64,000 bases of DNA from positions 434,001-498,000 of the forward strand of contig NZ_JANUCR010000001.1 of the NCBI RefSeq assembly GCF_024807655.1, given 5' to 3'. This DNA comes from Methanococcus voltae. Its GTDB lineage: Archaea > AGJL01 > Methanococci > Methanococcales > Methanococcaceae. Numbering within the stretch: the first letter of the stretch is position 1; each line of letters starts with the position of its first letter. A program made the translations under genes and the position numbers. This document shows, piece after piece, positions 1 through 9,497 of this stretch. The notes below the pieces were generated by a model that was given only the letters and a program-made list of their open reading frames with translations, searched no databases and was not told the origin of the DNA.

Positions 1-1
1 G

Positions 2-109
2 AAACTTACAGGCGATGAGAAAAAACCACTTGAAGGATACTGTATCCTTTGTTTAAAGTGTATAGAAGCTTGTGCTAAAGCTAAAAGAAATGCTTTAGGA
101 TTACAATAA
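2..109 (+). CDS. C-terminal end of a [4Fe-4S] ferredoxin-type protein (truncated by window start)
   Basis: Only the last 35 residues are present. They contain the cysteine pattern C-x2-C-x2-C-x3-C (sequence CILCLKCIEAC), which is a [4Fe-4S] ligand set, and they end in a lysine-rich tail before TAA. The gene lies about 250 bp upstream of fwuB on the same strand, so an electron-carrying subunit of the formylmethanofuran dehydrogenase system (polyferredoxin type) is plausible. That assignment is inference from position; the fragment alone shows only an iron-sulfur binding end. Confidence 0.6.
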   Translation, partial: KLTGDEKKPLEGYCILCLKCIEACAKAKRNALGLQ

Positions 110-360
110 TTAACTAAATATTATCAATTAAATAAGATAATTTAACATATCAACTAAAATAACCCTGAATCATTTAAATATTTAATATAACGGTTAAATA
201 TTTAAAAAAAATGTTTTAAATATGTATTTTTGACCTTATACATATTTAAATTAATTATTTCATTAAATATCAATTAAATGAATTCAAATTAAATATTAAA
301 CATACTATATTATATAATATATAATTACCGTAAATCTGGTATCCCTTAGGGGTGAATAAA

Positions 361-1668
361 ATGGTAAAAGTGGTTAAAAACGTAGTATGTCCATTTTGTG
401 GAACTCTATGTGATGATATCGAAGTTCTTGTGGAAGACGGCCATATTGTAGGTACAAGAAACGCTTGTAGGATTGGAAATGCTAAATTTATGCATTATGA
501 AGGTTCTGTAAGATACGATAGTCCTTTAATGAGAGAAAATAAAAAGGACGATTTTAAGAAAGTAGACTACGAAACAGCTATCGAAGAAACCGCAAGACTT
601 CTTGTAGAATCAAAACTTCCGTTGATATACGGATGGAGTTCAGCAGAATGTCATGCTCAACAATTAGGTGTATTATTAGGTGAAAAGGTTCACGGTGTAT
701 TAGACAATACAGCGAGTGTATGACACGGACCTTCACTATTGGCAGTACAAGACGTAGGCTATCCAGTAGCCACATTAGGGGAAACTAAAAACAGAGCTGA
801 TACAGTTCTATTCTGGGGTAGCAATCCAATGCACGCTCACCCAAGACATATGAGTAGGTACTCAGTATTTGCAAGAGGGTTCTTCCGTGAAAGAGGGAGA
901 AAAGACAGACAAATGATTGTTGTCGACCCAAGAAAAACAGATACTGCAAAATTAGCAGATATTCACCTTCAGGTTGAACCCCATAAAGATTATGAACTCG
1001 TAAGTGCTATGAGGGCAGCTTTAAAAGGTTTCAAAATTGAAGCTGATTATGTAGCGGGAATTCCTACAGAAACAGTTTATGAAGCTATGGATATTTGTAA
1101 AAATACCCAATTTGGTACATTATTCTTCTCAATGGGTATAACAATGAGTAGAGGAAAGCACAGAATCATCGATAATGCTATCCAGTTAATCGTTGATTTG
1201 AATGCACATACCAAATTTAGTTTAATGCCTATGAGAGGTCATTATAACGTAAACGGATTTAACCAAGTTAGCACGTGGATAACTGGTTATCCATACGGTG
1301 TAGACTTTTCAAGAGGCTATCCAAGATACAATCCTGGAGAAACTGCTTCAAATGATTTATTACAGAGGGGAGAAACAGATATGATGCTAAACATTGCTTC
1401 AGACCCTGGTGCACACTTCCCTCAAAAAGCTCTACAACATATGGTTAAAATTCCATTAGTATGTATTGACCCACACCAAACACCTACAAGTGAGTTAGCT
1501 AACATCGTTATGCCTACTGCACTTACAGGTGTCGAAGTTGCAGGTACTGCATATAGGATGGATGGAGTACCAATCGAACTTAGAAAAGTTGTAGATGTTC
1601 CAGAAGGCTTACTTTCAGATGCTGAAATTATCGGTAAATTATTGAAAGAAGTTGAAAAAATGGAATAA
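361..1668 (+). CDS. fwuB: Formylmethanofuran dehydrogenase subunit B, selenocysteine form (FwuB)
   Basis: Catalytic pterin-binding subunit of the tungsten enzyme that reduces CO2 to formylmethanofuran, the first step of methanogenesis. The frame is interrupted only by TGA at 721-723, which lies exactly in phase (codon 121) and is followed by HGPS and the rest of the family sequence, so it reads as selenocysteine and not as a stop; the family has Cys or Sec at this metal-ligating position. An N-terminal [4Fe-4S] motif is visible (C10, C13, C17, C36). The product is 435 residues, normal for FwdB/FmdB. Start ATG at 361 follows GGGGTGA. A matching archaeal SECIS hairpin lies in the 3' untranslated region at 1787-1814. 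A standard gene caller would split it into two ORFs. Confidence 0.95.
721..723 (+). other. In-frame UGA selenocysteine codon of fwuB
   Basis: TGA in the fwuB frame with family-conserved sequence on both sides (GVLDNTASV before, [14 protein letters not shown] after). Together with the downstream SECIS this supports recoding to Sec. Confidence 0.93.
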
Positions 1669-1786
1669 AAAAATAAATGAGTAGTAAATAAAAATATTAA
1701 ATATTAAATATTAAAAATATGTAAGTTATAAAATTCCCCTTTTATACTTACAAAATACGTCTTGAAGAATTAAACTCAATTATTTG

Positions 1787-1814
1787 TTAAAGGGGAACCT
1801 TTTGGACCCTTTAA
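1787..1814 (+). promoter_or_regulatory. Archaeal SECIS element in the fwuB 3' UTR
   Basis: A hairpin with an 8-bp perfect lower stem (1787-1794 with 1807-1814), an asymmetric internal loop GAA opposite A (1795-1797 / 1806), two C-G pairs (1798-1799 / 1804-1805) and a TTTT apical loop. This is the diagnostic shape of archaeal SECIS elements, which sit in the 3' UTR of most methanococcal selenoprotein genes. It begins 118 bp after the fwuB stop. The rest of the 1669-2008 gap is AT-rich with no gene visible. Confidence 0.93.
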
Positions 1815-2008
1815 TAAAAAATATTTTTTTATAATTTTTTATTGCATATCTAAGATATATCAAACTTTTTTTAAGCATTTAATATCAATTTAATATCAAT
1901 TTTTAATTTATATATATTAAATTATATAATGTATAAAATAATAGAATAATAGAATAGTATCTAAAATATCCAATATAAAATAATATTAATTAATATTAGG
2001 TGGTCTTT

Positions 2009-2740
2009 TTGGAAATAATTCCTGTTTTAGATGTCTTAGAAAAAAATGCGGTTCACGGAAAAAGTGGAAATAGGGAATCGTATAATCCTGTTAAATCAGT
2101 TATTTGTGAATCAAGCGACCCAGTAGCGTTAGCAAATGCATATACAAATTTTGGTGTCAAAAAAATATATATAGCAGACTTAAACGCAATAATTGCTAAA
2201 AATGTTAAAAATAATAAAGAAAATTCAAAATTTTCACAGATTGATGGTGAAAAAAATTTAAAAATTATTGAAAAAATAGAATCTGAAAAAATCGTGGATT
2301 TTGGAATATCTACAATATTTGATTACGAATATTATAAATCTTTTGATTTAAAAAACACTAAATTAATTATTGGTACGGAAACACTTGTGGATTTAGAACT
2401 TGTGAATAAAACAGATGTAATATTAAGTTTAGATTTTAAAAACGGAGAATTACTCAGTAAAGGGTACAGTTTTGAAGAATTAATTAAAAAACTCAACGAA
2501 AATTCGAAAATTCCAATTATTATATTAGACATATCTTCTGTGGGTACATTACAAGGTTTAAATTATCCTTTGATTAAGAAAATCATTCAAAACGTTAAAA
2601 ATCCCGTCTATGTTGGAGGAGGCGTTAAAAATATTGATGACATTAGTAAATGTAAATTTTTAGGTGTTTCAGGGATTTTAATCGGCACTTCGTTGCATAA
2701 TGGCACGCTAAACTTAAAAGAATTAGTCGAAAAATATTAA
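2009..2740 (+). CDS. HisA/HisF-like TIM-barrel protein
   Basis: A 243-residue protein resembling the HisA family: N-terminal EIIPVLDV, a middle DFGISTIFDY stretch, and a C-terminal phosphate-binding VYVGGGVKN ... LGVSGILIGT pattern. It is the divergent methanogen HisA homologue rather than the histidine enzyme: the usual HisA D-x-x-x-G-x-x-V-x-L opening is replaced by DVLEKNAVHGKSG. It also carries an Asn/Lys-rich insert (KNVKNNKENSKF). The start is taken as TTG at 2009 because AGGTGG at 1998-2003 is correctly spaced for it; GTG at 2000 overlaps that site. Specific substrate unknown. Confidence 0.75.
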   Translation: MEIIPVLDVLEKNAVHGKSGNRESYNPVKSVICESSDPVALANAYTNFGVKKIYIADLNAIIAKNVKNNKENSKFSQIDGEKNLKIIEKIESEKIVDFGISTIFDYEYYKSFDLKNTKLIIGTETLVDLELVNKTDVILSLDFKNGELLSKGYSFEELIKKLNENSKIPIIILDISSVGTLQGLNYPLIKKIIQNVKNPVYVGGGVKNIDDISKCKFLGVSGILIGTSLHNGTLNLKELVEKY

Positions 2741-2919
2741 AAAATAAAGATAAAGATAATGATAAAAAAGATAAAAAGATAAAAAGATAATATAATTGTA
2801 AAGGAATTGAAAAATAGATAAAACTCAAAATTATAAATAATATAATAAGGATTATTAATTAATATATATTATACGAATTATACAATTTATCAGTACCAAG
2901 TGCATTGAAAAGTGATAGT

Positions 2920-3489
2920 ATGTTAACAAGATATCAAGTCTTAAAAATTTTAATGGAATATACAAGTGATGAATACATAATATCAAACATAGGGATACCG
3001 AGCAAAGAATTATATGACGTCAAAGACAGGAAAGAAAACTTTTATATGCTTGGTTCTATGGGTTTAGCTTCTTCAATCGGACTTGGGGTAGCATTGGGAA
3101 AAGCACATAAAAATGATAAAAAAACAATTATAATAGATGGAGATGGCTCAGTTTTAATGAATATGGGTTCTTTATCCACCATTGGATATACAAAGCCTAA
3201 AAATATGCTTTTAATAATTATAGATAATTGTGCATATGGCTCTACGGGCAATCAATCAACACAGTGTATAAGCACAGATTTAGAAATGGTGGCTAAAGGT
3301 TGCAAAATTGATGCTGAAACGCTCGTAAAAGAAAAAGAAATTAGAAAAACACTTTCAGCCCTTATGAATGAAAAAGAAACAAAAGTTTTAGTCATAAAAA
3401 CCCGTCCACATAATGAAAAAGTTAAAAATATTGAATTAGACCCAGTTATAATTAAAGAAAGATTTATGGAATCCATATGTTCTAAATAA
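2920..3489 (+). CDS. comE: Sulfopyruvate decarboxylase beta subunit (ComE-like)
   Basis: A 189-residue thiamine-diphosphate-binding half protein. The ThDP motif GDGSVLMNMGSLSTIG is present about one third of the way in, preceded by FYMLGSMGLASSIGLGVALG, typical of the C-terminal (PP-Mg binding) half of ThDP decarboxylases. In methanogens ComD (Pyr half) and ComE (PP half) decarboxylate sulfopyruvate to sulfoacetaldehyde in coenzyme M synthesis. No comD is next to it here. The start is ATG 2920 after AGTGAT; a TTG at 2905 is in frame but lacks a ribosome binding site. Confidence 0.85.
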   Translation: MLTRYQVLKILMEYTSDEYIISNIGIPSKELYDVKDRKENFYMLGSMGLASSIGLGVALGKAHKNDKKTIIIDGDGSVLMNMGSLSTIGYTKPKNMLLIIIDNCAYGSTGNQSTQCISTDLEMVAKGCKIDAETLVKEKEIRKTLSALMNEKETKVLVIKTRPHNEKVKNIELDPVIIKERFMESICSK

Positions 3490-3523
3490 CATCTAAATTT
3501 TCATTTTTTTTAATTTTTAATTT

Positions 3524-4282
3524 TTAATTTTTAAAATATCGTTTAAATAAATTTAAATTTTCAATACTGTAATCTTGATTAATTGGATAACCGATAACTG
3601 AAAAATCTTTATTTTCTTTATTTTTATGAACATAATCATCTATTAAATCTTTATTTATATTTTCAAAATCATTAGTTATATTTAAAAGATAATTTTCCCA
3701 ATTACCATTGTAATTTTCTCTTCTTTTTAAATAATTTTCCATAGAATTTACCAGGTTTTTATCAATATTTTTCATAAAAGGAATATAAACTGCCGTTCTT
3801 TTGTCATACAACTTTTTATATTCATCATTTGATTTTTTACAACCATATACATAATATTTTATTAAATTATCCAAATCAATATCACAATTAGTCGTTATTA
3901 GTAAATCTTCAAGACCTTCTGTCCCTATCCAAATTTTATTTTCATTTACTAAATTTTTTGCTTTGTTTAAGATATCCAATACTGATGATTTAGGCCTATC
4001 TTTTTCAGAATTATCCATATATTTTTTATTACCATAAACAAAACATATATGAAAGTTATAACTACTATAGAGATTTAATAAATCTTCTGCATTCTCCCGC
4101 CTACATTGTATCGTAAGTTGAGAATTCTTATTTAATTGATTCAGGATGTTTTCATCAGTTAATTGGAGTTCCTCAGCATCTATTACGTGCATATCAAAAT
4201 TCTTTGTTATTAACTTATTTAAGTTAATTAATTTATCCATATTGTAATTAAATTTGCTTAATTTTGTTGCAATTCCTATCAT
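3524..4282 (-). CDS. Conserved hypothetical protein
   Basis: A 252-residue soluble protein with no signal peptide or membrane segment. It opens MIGIATKLSKFNYNMDKLI and alternates predicted beta strands and helices (for example FHICFVYG, KIWIGTEGLEDLL, RTAVYIPFM, DFSVIGYP), which is consistent with an alpha/beta barrel, possibly distantly luciferase-like, but I see no family signature that proves this. ATG 4282 follows AAGGGGT; the longer frame starting at 4315 has no ribosome site. It is convergent with comE, with only 34 bp between stops. Confidence 0.55.
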   Translation of the reverse strand: MIGIATKLSKFNYNMDKLINLNKLITKNFDMHVIDAEELQLTDENILNQLNKNSQLTIQCRRENAEDLLNLYSSYNFHICFVYGNKKYMDNSEKDRPKSSVLDILNKAKNLVNENKIWIGTEGLEDLLITTNCDIDLDNLIKYYVYGCKKSNDEYKKLYDKRTAVYIPFMKNIDKNLVNSMENYLKRRENYNGNWENYLLNITNDFENINKDLIDDYVHKNKENKDFSVIGYPINQDYSIENLNLFKRYFKN

Positions 4283-4414
4283 AGTACCCCTTATATAAGT
4301 ATTGTAAATCATCAAAATAATATATAAATTTGAATATTTAATAAAAAGCCACTAAAACAAAATATAACTTAAAACTTATATAATAATATAAAGTATAAGT
4401 AAATTTAATAAAAA

Positions 4415-4618
4415 TTATTCTAAATCTACGTCTATTGCTTGGTCAGGACATTGCAAAACGCATAAATTACAGTGTGTACATTCCTCGGTATTTACAGCTT
4501 TTGGAGGGTATATACCTTTCTTATTTAATTTTTTTGATTTTTCATAAACATTCTTTGGACATACCTGGATACAAATATCGCAACCCTTACAGTATTCTTC
4601 ATTTATTGTAATCTTCAT
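4415..4618 (-). CDS. 2[4Fe-4S] ferredoxin
   Basis: A 67-residue ferredoxin with two complete cluster motifs, CKGCDICIQVCP near residue 9 and CTHCNLCVLQCP near residue 47, separated by a KKGIYPPKAV linker. This spacing resembles the delta subunit (KorD type) of 2-oxoacid:ferredoxin oxidoreductases, but no alpha, beta or gamma subunit gene is adjacent, so it is called a stand-alone ferredoxin. GGTGAAATT precedes the ATG. Confidence 0.88.
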   Translation of the reverse strand: MKITINEEYCKGCDICIQVCPKNVYEKSKKLNKKGIYPPKAVNTEECTHCNLCVLQCPDQAIDVDLE

Positions 4619-4707
4619 AATTTCACCATTATTGATATATTATTATCTAATTAATAATTAATAATTAATACTATTATCTCTTAAAAAATAATTAATAATA
4701 AAATTAT

Positions 4708-5718
4708 TTAAAATTTCTTCTTTTTAGATGATTTCCACATTTTAGGATATATGTTTTTATCCATTATTACTCTTTCAATATCAATAACCAGCTCTTCGTC
4801 AGATTTTAAAATCTTTTTGGTGTTTGCAAGAGTTTTACCAATAGCTACAGCTTCACCTTTTAATGTTTCAACCAGAACGATTTCTTCAGGTCCGATTCCT
4901 TTTTCAATTTTAGAGATACCATTGGCATATAGATTTGCCCCATGACATATTGCATTTACCGCACTATCTTTAATTATAACCTTTTGTAAGTGTTGCAAAC
5001 CGTATTCAACAGGTTTTATAATTTCACGAATATACTCCTCGTTTCCAGTCTCTTTCCAATAGAAATATTCATCTACAAGGTCTTGCAAATAAATTGCTTC
5101 CTCCTCAAAAAATGGACCACTTTTAACCCTTCTCAATTCTTGCATATGTGCAGAAACACCTAAAGCTTCACCAAAATCATCAACTAATTTCCTTAGGTAT
5201 GTTCCTGATTGACATCGCACCCAAAAGAGTACAGAATTTATTTCTTCATTTATTTCTATAAGTTTCAATTCATAAATTTTTCTTACTCTTAACTTTCTTG
5301 CTACAGAAGCCTTTAAAGGAGGTCTTTGATACATCTTTCCAATGAAATTATCGAAAAGTTCCAAAATTTCCTTTTCACCGATTTTTGACTCCTTCATATC
5401 TCGGTGTAATCTCATAATACAAACATATTCTTTAGGAGGAATATGCCAATAAGGTACACATTTTGTTGAGTTTCCGAGTGCTATAGGTAATGCACCGGTC
5501 ACTTTTGGGTCAAGAGTACCACCATGTCCAGCTTTTGAAACTTTCAAAATATCCCTTACCCAGGCAGAAACTTCATGAGATGTTGGACCAGAAGGTTTGT
5601 TTATTATTACAATCCCTGTTTCCAATAAAGACTTTATATCCCTATTGTAAGGATTAGTTCCAAATTCATAATTTGTTTTTGATTCTTCTTTAATCAATAA
5701 TTCTCGTTCCATACTCAT
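4708..5718 (-). CDS. cbf5: H/ACA RNP tRNA/rRNA pseudouridine synthase Cbf5
   Basis: A 336-residue TruB/dyskerin family enzyme, the catalytic subunit of archaeal H/ACA ribonucleoproteins and also able to make Psi55 in tRNA. The sequence shows NKPSGPTSHEVSAWVRDIL, the catalytic-loop motif GHGGTLDPKVTGALPIALG with the conserved Asp, the YVCIMRLH strand and the RCQSGTYLRKLVDDFGEALG motif, then a C-terminal PUA domain (residues about 240-315). Its partner Nop10 is encoded elsewhere in this window at 57759. ATG follows GGTGAATT. Confidence 0.96.
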   Translation of the reverse strand: MSMERELLIKEESKTNYEFGTNPYNRDIKSLLETGIVIINKPSGPTSHEVSAWVRDILKVSKAGHGGTLDPKVTGALPIALGNSTKCVPYWHIPPKEYVCIMRLHRDMKESKIGEKEILELFDNFIGKMYQRPPLKASVARKLRVRKIYELKLIEINEEINSVLFWVRCQSGTYLRKLVDDFGEALGVSAHMQELRRVKSGPFFEEEAIYLQDLVDEYFYWKETGNEEYIREIIKPVEYGLQHLQKVIIKDSAVNAICHGANLYANGISKIEKGIGPEEIVLVETLKGEAVAIGKTLANTKKILKSDEELVIDIERVIMDKNIYPKMWKSSKKKKF

Positions 5719-5953
5719 AATTCACCAAAAATAATAACCAGTAATTTAAACTAATTGACTGATATAATTATATATCATACATATAGTAATTTAAAGTATA
5801 TAAATTTATAAAATTAATTAATATTTTTTTAATAAAACTAAATACTCTCAAAATATAAAAAGAAATATAACAAAATTTATATAATTAGATAAACCATATC
5901 CTTATATAATATAGTTCATTATGTTCGAAAATAATTGAATTAACGGTGTTATT

Positions 5954-6472
5954 ATGTCAACTGAAAAAGAAAAAATTAAGCAAACAATTATGGAATTATA
6001 CGGTGAACTTGCGAGACTTACAAACCTACCAAAATCAATGGGCGAAGTTTATTCTGCAATATACTTGTCAGAAAAACCATTATGTATGGATGAAATTATA
6101 GATTTTTTAAAAATAAGCAAAGGTACTGCAAGTACTACAATACGAAAACTCGAAGAGTTAAAAGCCATAAAAAAAGTATGGGTAGAAGGGGACCGTAAAA
6201 ATTATTATAAGATTAGTGGAAGTATCCCACTTTTAGATTCTATGTTCAAAAGAGATATGATAATTTCAGATGCTTGTGATACATTAAATAAAATCATGGA
6301 TAATCCAATGGATGAAGAAACCAAAAAATATGCTGAAAAAAAGCTTCATGGCATACTTGTTATTAAAGAAATTTCTAAAAAAATTACGGAATCTCTCAAA
6401 ATGTATGATAATGTAGATTATGAAGAAGTATATCGTAAACTACACCAAAATTCTTCAAAAGAAAAAAAATAA
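5954..6472 (+). CDS. GbsR/MarR-type winged-helix transcriptional regulator
   Basis: 172 residues. The N-terminal half is a winged helix: MGEVYSAIYLSEKPLCMDEIIDFLKISKGTAS with recognition helix KISKGTASTTIRKLEEL and wing IKKVWVEGDRKNYYKI; the C-terminal half is helical and should dimerise. This is the GbsR-like branch of the MarR superfamily. It lies directly upstream of an RND exporter and an anchored surface protein on the same strand, so it is the likely regulator of that cassette. ATG follows GGTGTTATT. Confidence 0.85.
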   Translation: MSTEKEKIKQTIMELYGELARLTNLPKSMGEVYSAIYLSEKPLCMDEIIDFLKISKGTASTTIRKLEELKAIKKVWVEGDRKNYYKISGSIPLLDSMFKRDMIISDACDTLNKIMDNPMDEETKKYAEKKLHGILVIKEISKKITESLKMYDNVDYEEVYRKLHQNSSKEKK

Positions 6473-6624
6473 ACGTCATATGGATAATACAATAATTATT
6501 GGCACGTATAATTATGATTCAAAAGAATATGACATAACAAATTATGATTTACAAATTATAGAGTAATAATTAATAAATTGTTGTTAATTTAACTTAAATT
6601 ATCAATTATCAAGTTTGTGATAAG

Positions 6625-7794
6625 ATGATTGAAGAAATGCTGAAAAAAATAGCTAGATTTTCCGAAAAAAGACCCTTACTAATAGTAGTTGTAATTCTAG
6701 TATTAACTATTATTATGGGTTCTATTGCATCAAATATTAGAATGGAAACGGCTTTTGAGAAAATGCTACCTCAAGATGATGAAGCAATTAAAACCTTGTA
6801 CGAAGTGAGGGATAATTTTGGAGGGACGGATATTGTAACTGCAGCAGTTAAAATAATACCCTCAGAGAGTTCTGAAAAAGTCGAAGATATCAGAGACCCC
6901 AGAGTTTTAGAATTAGTAGATTTTTTAGAACGTGATATAAGCAATGTTGAATATGTTACATCGGTGAGTTCACCTACAGACGTATTTAAAGAAAACAATA
7001 ACAATATAATACCTAATGATATCGATACAGTTCGATACATATATAATCAAATCCCTGAAGAATCCCAAAGTAAAATATTCAATAATGATTATACAATGAC
7101 TACATTATATATAACCACAGATTCAGGTTCTGATTCTATTAAAAATACAGTATTGATTAATGAAATTGAAAATAGAGTCAATGAAGCTCCAGTACCTCCT
7201 GGAACAAAAGTTATACTCACAGGAACTCCATCATTGAGAGTTTTAGTATCGAGGCTTATGAACGAAAGTCAATTGATTACTACAGTAGTTGGTTTATTAG
7301 GCGTGTTCTTAGTACTTTTATTTTATTTCAGGAACTTTGTATCGTCATTCATGCCGTTAGCACCCGTGATATTAGCAGTTATATGGACTGCAGGTTCTAT
7401 GACGCTATTGGATATACCATTAGACTTTGCAACGACTGCAATTGCTTCATTGCTGTTAGGTTTAGGTATCGATTATGGTATTCACCTTATGCATCGTTAT
7501 CATGAAGAACGAAAAAAAGGAGAATCAATAGAAGAAGCTCTTGAAACTGCCGTTATAAATACAGGTACTGCAGTTTTGGCCACTACTGCCACCACAACGG
7601 TTGGTTTTGGTGCTTTAATCCTTGCTCCACTACCTACAATGCAAAATTTGGGTAAAAGTTGCTCCTTAGGTATAATTTATTGTATGTTAGCAGTTATAAT
7701 ATTATTACCTTCATTAATCGTATTAAACGATAAATACATAGAGCCATTCAATAAAAAACTCGTATTAAAGATAAAATCTTTAAAACAGGATTAA
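6625..7794 (+). CDS. Half-size RND/MMPL superfamily exporter
   Basis: A 389-residue membrane protein. One transmembrane helix near residues 19-38 is followed by an extracytoplasmic domain (about 40-215) and a block of five helices (about 220-380), giving the six-helix half unit of RND transporters; full-length RND pumps duplicate this unit, so this one probably works as an oligomer. The sterol-sensing/RND motif region LGLGIDYGIHLMHRYHEE is clear. Cargo is unknown. ATG 6625 follows GTGAT. It sits between a GbsR-like regulator and a COG1361-like surface protein. Confidence 0.88.
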   Translation: MIEEMLKKIARFSEKRPLLIVVVILVLTIIMGSIASNIRMETAFEKMLPQDDEAIKTLYEVRDNFGGTDIVTAAVKIIPSESSEKVEDIRDPRVLELVDFLERDISNVEYVTSVSSPTDVFKENNNNIIPNDIDTVRYIYNQIPEESQSKIFNNDYTMTTLYITTDSGSDSIKNTVLINEIENRVNEAPVPPGTKVILTGTPSLRVLVSRLMNESQLITTVVGLLGVFLVLLFYFRNFVSSFMPLAPVILAVIWTAGSMTLLDIPLDFATTAIASLLLGLGIDYGIHLMHRYHEERKKGESIEEALETAVINTGTAVLATTATTTVGFGALILAPLPTMQNLGKSCSLGIIYCMLAVIILLPSLIVLNDKYIEPFNKKLVLKIKSLKQD

Positions 7795-7846
7795 TTGCTA
7801 AAATTAAGAAAAATAATATGTTATTAAAAATCAAATTGGTGAAATC

Positions 7847-9415
7847 ATGAACAAAATTTTAAAAATGGTTTCAATTGTTGGATTATTACTATTAATTGTA
7901 AATTCTTGCTTTGGTTTAGCAATTGAAGAGCCTGAAACTACCCCGAAAATAATTCATCCTGGCGATGATGTAGATATTTGGTTTAAACTAAATAACAATG
8001 AAGTAATAGGCGATAATGAAAGAGTAGAAGATGTCTATGTAGAAATAACCCCGTCATACCCTTTTGAATTATTACAAGTTAATCCCTCAAAAGGTAAAAT
8101 AACATATAACTACTTGGAAGATGGAGTTTCCAAAGATTTACACTTTAAATTTCATGTTGATGACGATGCACGTTCTAATGAATATAAAATGGATGTAAAT
8201 GTAAAATATTATGTAGTAAGATACGAAAACGGGGAAGAAGAGTATAAATATTCGAGAAGTGTCTCAAGAAGTTTCTATATTACAATTTATGGAGATGCCA
8301 ATTTTGAATTAAGCTCCGACGGAGATGTATTAATTCCATCTGAAACAACCCAAATACCCGTAATAATAGCAAATAAAGGTACTGGTGTGGCAAAACAGGT
8401 CAGTTTTTCGGTTGGAAATACAGAATCCGTAAATCCTGTAGATACAACTAAATTTTATATTGGTAGCATATCACCTTCAGAAAGTACTAAAACCTACATA
8501 TCACTACATACTGATGAAAAAGCTACAGAAGGCTCTTATTCAGTACCTATAACCATAGATTGGATTGACCAGGAAGGATTAACAAAACAAGATACCATAA
8601 ATTTAGGTATGATTGTTAAAGGAGATTTAATAATTGGATTATCGAATATAATTACAGAACCCAAAGAAATAAAGCCTAAAGATACTTATGTAAGGATAGA
8701 TGCAAGTGTTTCAAATAATGGACATGGTGAAGCAAAAGATATAAACTTAGAACTAATTGCAAACTATCCATTTAGGGATAGTTGGAGCAGTTCTAATATT
8801 AAAAACATTGGAACATTGACTTCTGGTGAATCAAAGTCTATTACATTTTACATAGACGTAGATAAAGATGCAGAAGCTACACATTATGAAATACCTATTA
8901 ATGTATCCTATTTAGACATATTCAATAAAAAACATTATGAAATTGAATATATCGATATCTATGTAAAACCTAAACCAATATTAGAATTAGAAACTGATGA
9001 AATAACTATTGAAAATAAAGATGGAAATCAAGTTTTATTAAAAATAAAGAACGTTGGCAATGAAAAAGCGGAAAATGTAAAAATTACAGCGGTTAAAAAT
9101 ACAGCACAGCCTTTTGACTATCCAACTAAAACAGACACAATCGGTACATTGAAAATTAATGATTCTGGCGAGGGTCTTTTAGTTATAGATGTTGATAACG
9201 GCGTTGAAAAACAGTACATTATCAATTTAGAAGTTAGAGCTGTTGGAGATTCCGATATGGGCGATGACAAAGTTTATATTTCCACAGTACCTTTAAAAGT
9301 TAATGTGATTGGAGGACATTCAGAACTCAAAATAATTGGTGTCGTAATTATAATAATAATTGCTTTAATCGCAGGATATGTTTTATTAAAAAAAAGGAAA
9401 ATTAAAATTGAATAA
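7847..9415 (+). CDS. COG1361-type secreted surface protein with C-terminal membrane anchor
   Basis: 522 residues. A signal peptide (residues 1-24, ending NSCFGLA) is followed by repeated beta-sandwich domains of the CARDB/NEW3 kind, recognisable as turns such as NKGTGVAKQVSFSV, NNGHGEAKDINLEL and NVGNEKAENVKITA. A single C-terminal transmembrane helix (about 495-515) ends in KKRKIKIE, so the protein should face outward, anchored in the membrane. Its position 52 bp after the RND exporter suggests the two act together. ATG follows GGTGAAATC. Confidence 0.82.
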   Translation: MNKILKMVSIVGLLLLIVNSCFGLAIEEPETTPKIIHPGDDVDIWFKLNNNEVIGDNERVEDVYVEITPSYPFELLQVNPSKGKITYNYLEDGVSKDLHFKFHVDDDARSNEYKMDVNVKYYVVRYENGEEEYKYSRSVSRSFYITIYGDANFELSSDGDVLIPSETTQIPVIIANKGTGVAKQVSFSVGNTESVNPVDTTKFYIGSISPSESTKTYISLHTDEKATEGSYSVPITIDWIDQEGLTKQDTINLGMIVKGDLIIGLSNIITEPKEIKPKDTYVRIDASVSNNGHGEAKDINLELIANYPFRDSWSSSNIKNIGTLTSGESKSITFYIDVDKDAEATHYEIPINVSYLDIFNKKHYEIEYIDIYVKPKPILELETDEITIENKDGNQVLLKIKNVGNEKAENVKITAVKNTAQPFDYPTKTDTIGTLKINDSGEGLLVIDVDNGVEKQYIINLEVRAVGDSDMGDDKVYISTVPLKVNVIGGHSELKIIGVVIIIIIALIAGYVLLKKRKIKIE

Positions 9416-9456
9416 ATATGATTATTTAAGTACTTTCAAACCCTATTTTTATTTTC

Positions 9457-9489
9457 TTATTATTTTCTTATTATTTTCTTATTATTTTT
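9457..9489. repeat. Three 11-bp T-rich tandem repeats in a convergent gap
   Basis: TTATTATTTTC occurs twice exactly (9457-9478) and a third time with one change, between the stop of the plus-strand surface protein and the stop of the minus-strand prenyltransferase. The T-rich plus strand suits archaeal T-tract termination of the upstream gene. Confidence 0.6.
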
Positions 9490-9497
9490 AGTTTAAA

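Noticed and set aside
739-1668. Separate gene starting at 739 (TTG)
   Set aside because: It is the second half of fwuB after the in-frame Sec UGA: same frame, continuous family homology, no ribosome site.
6480-6566. 28-codon ORF between the GbsR-like and RND genes
   Set aside because: No ribosome binding site and no recognisable features; likely chance.
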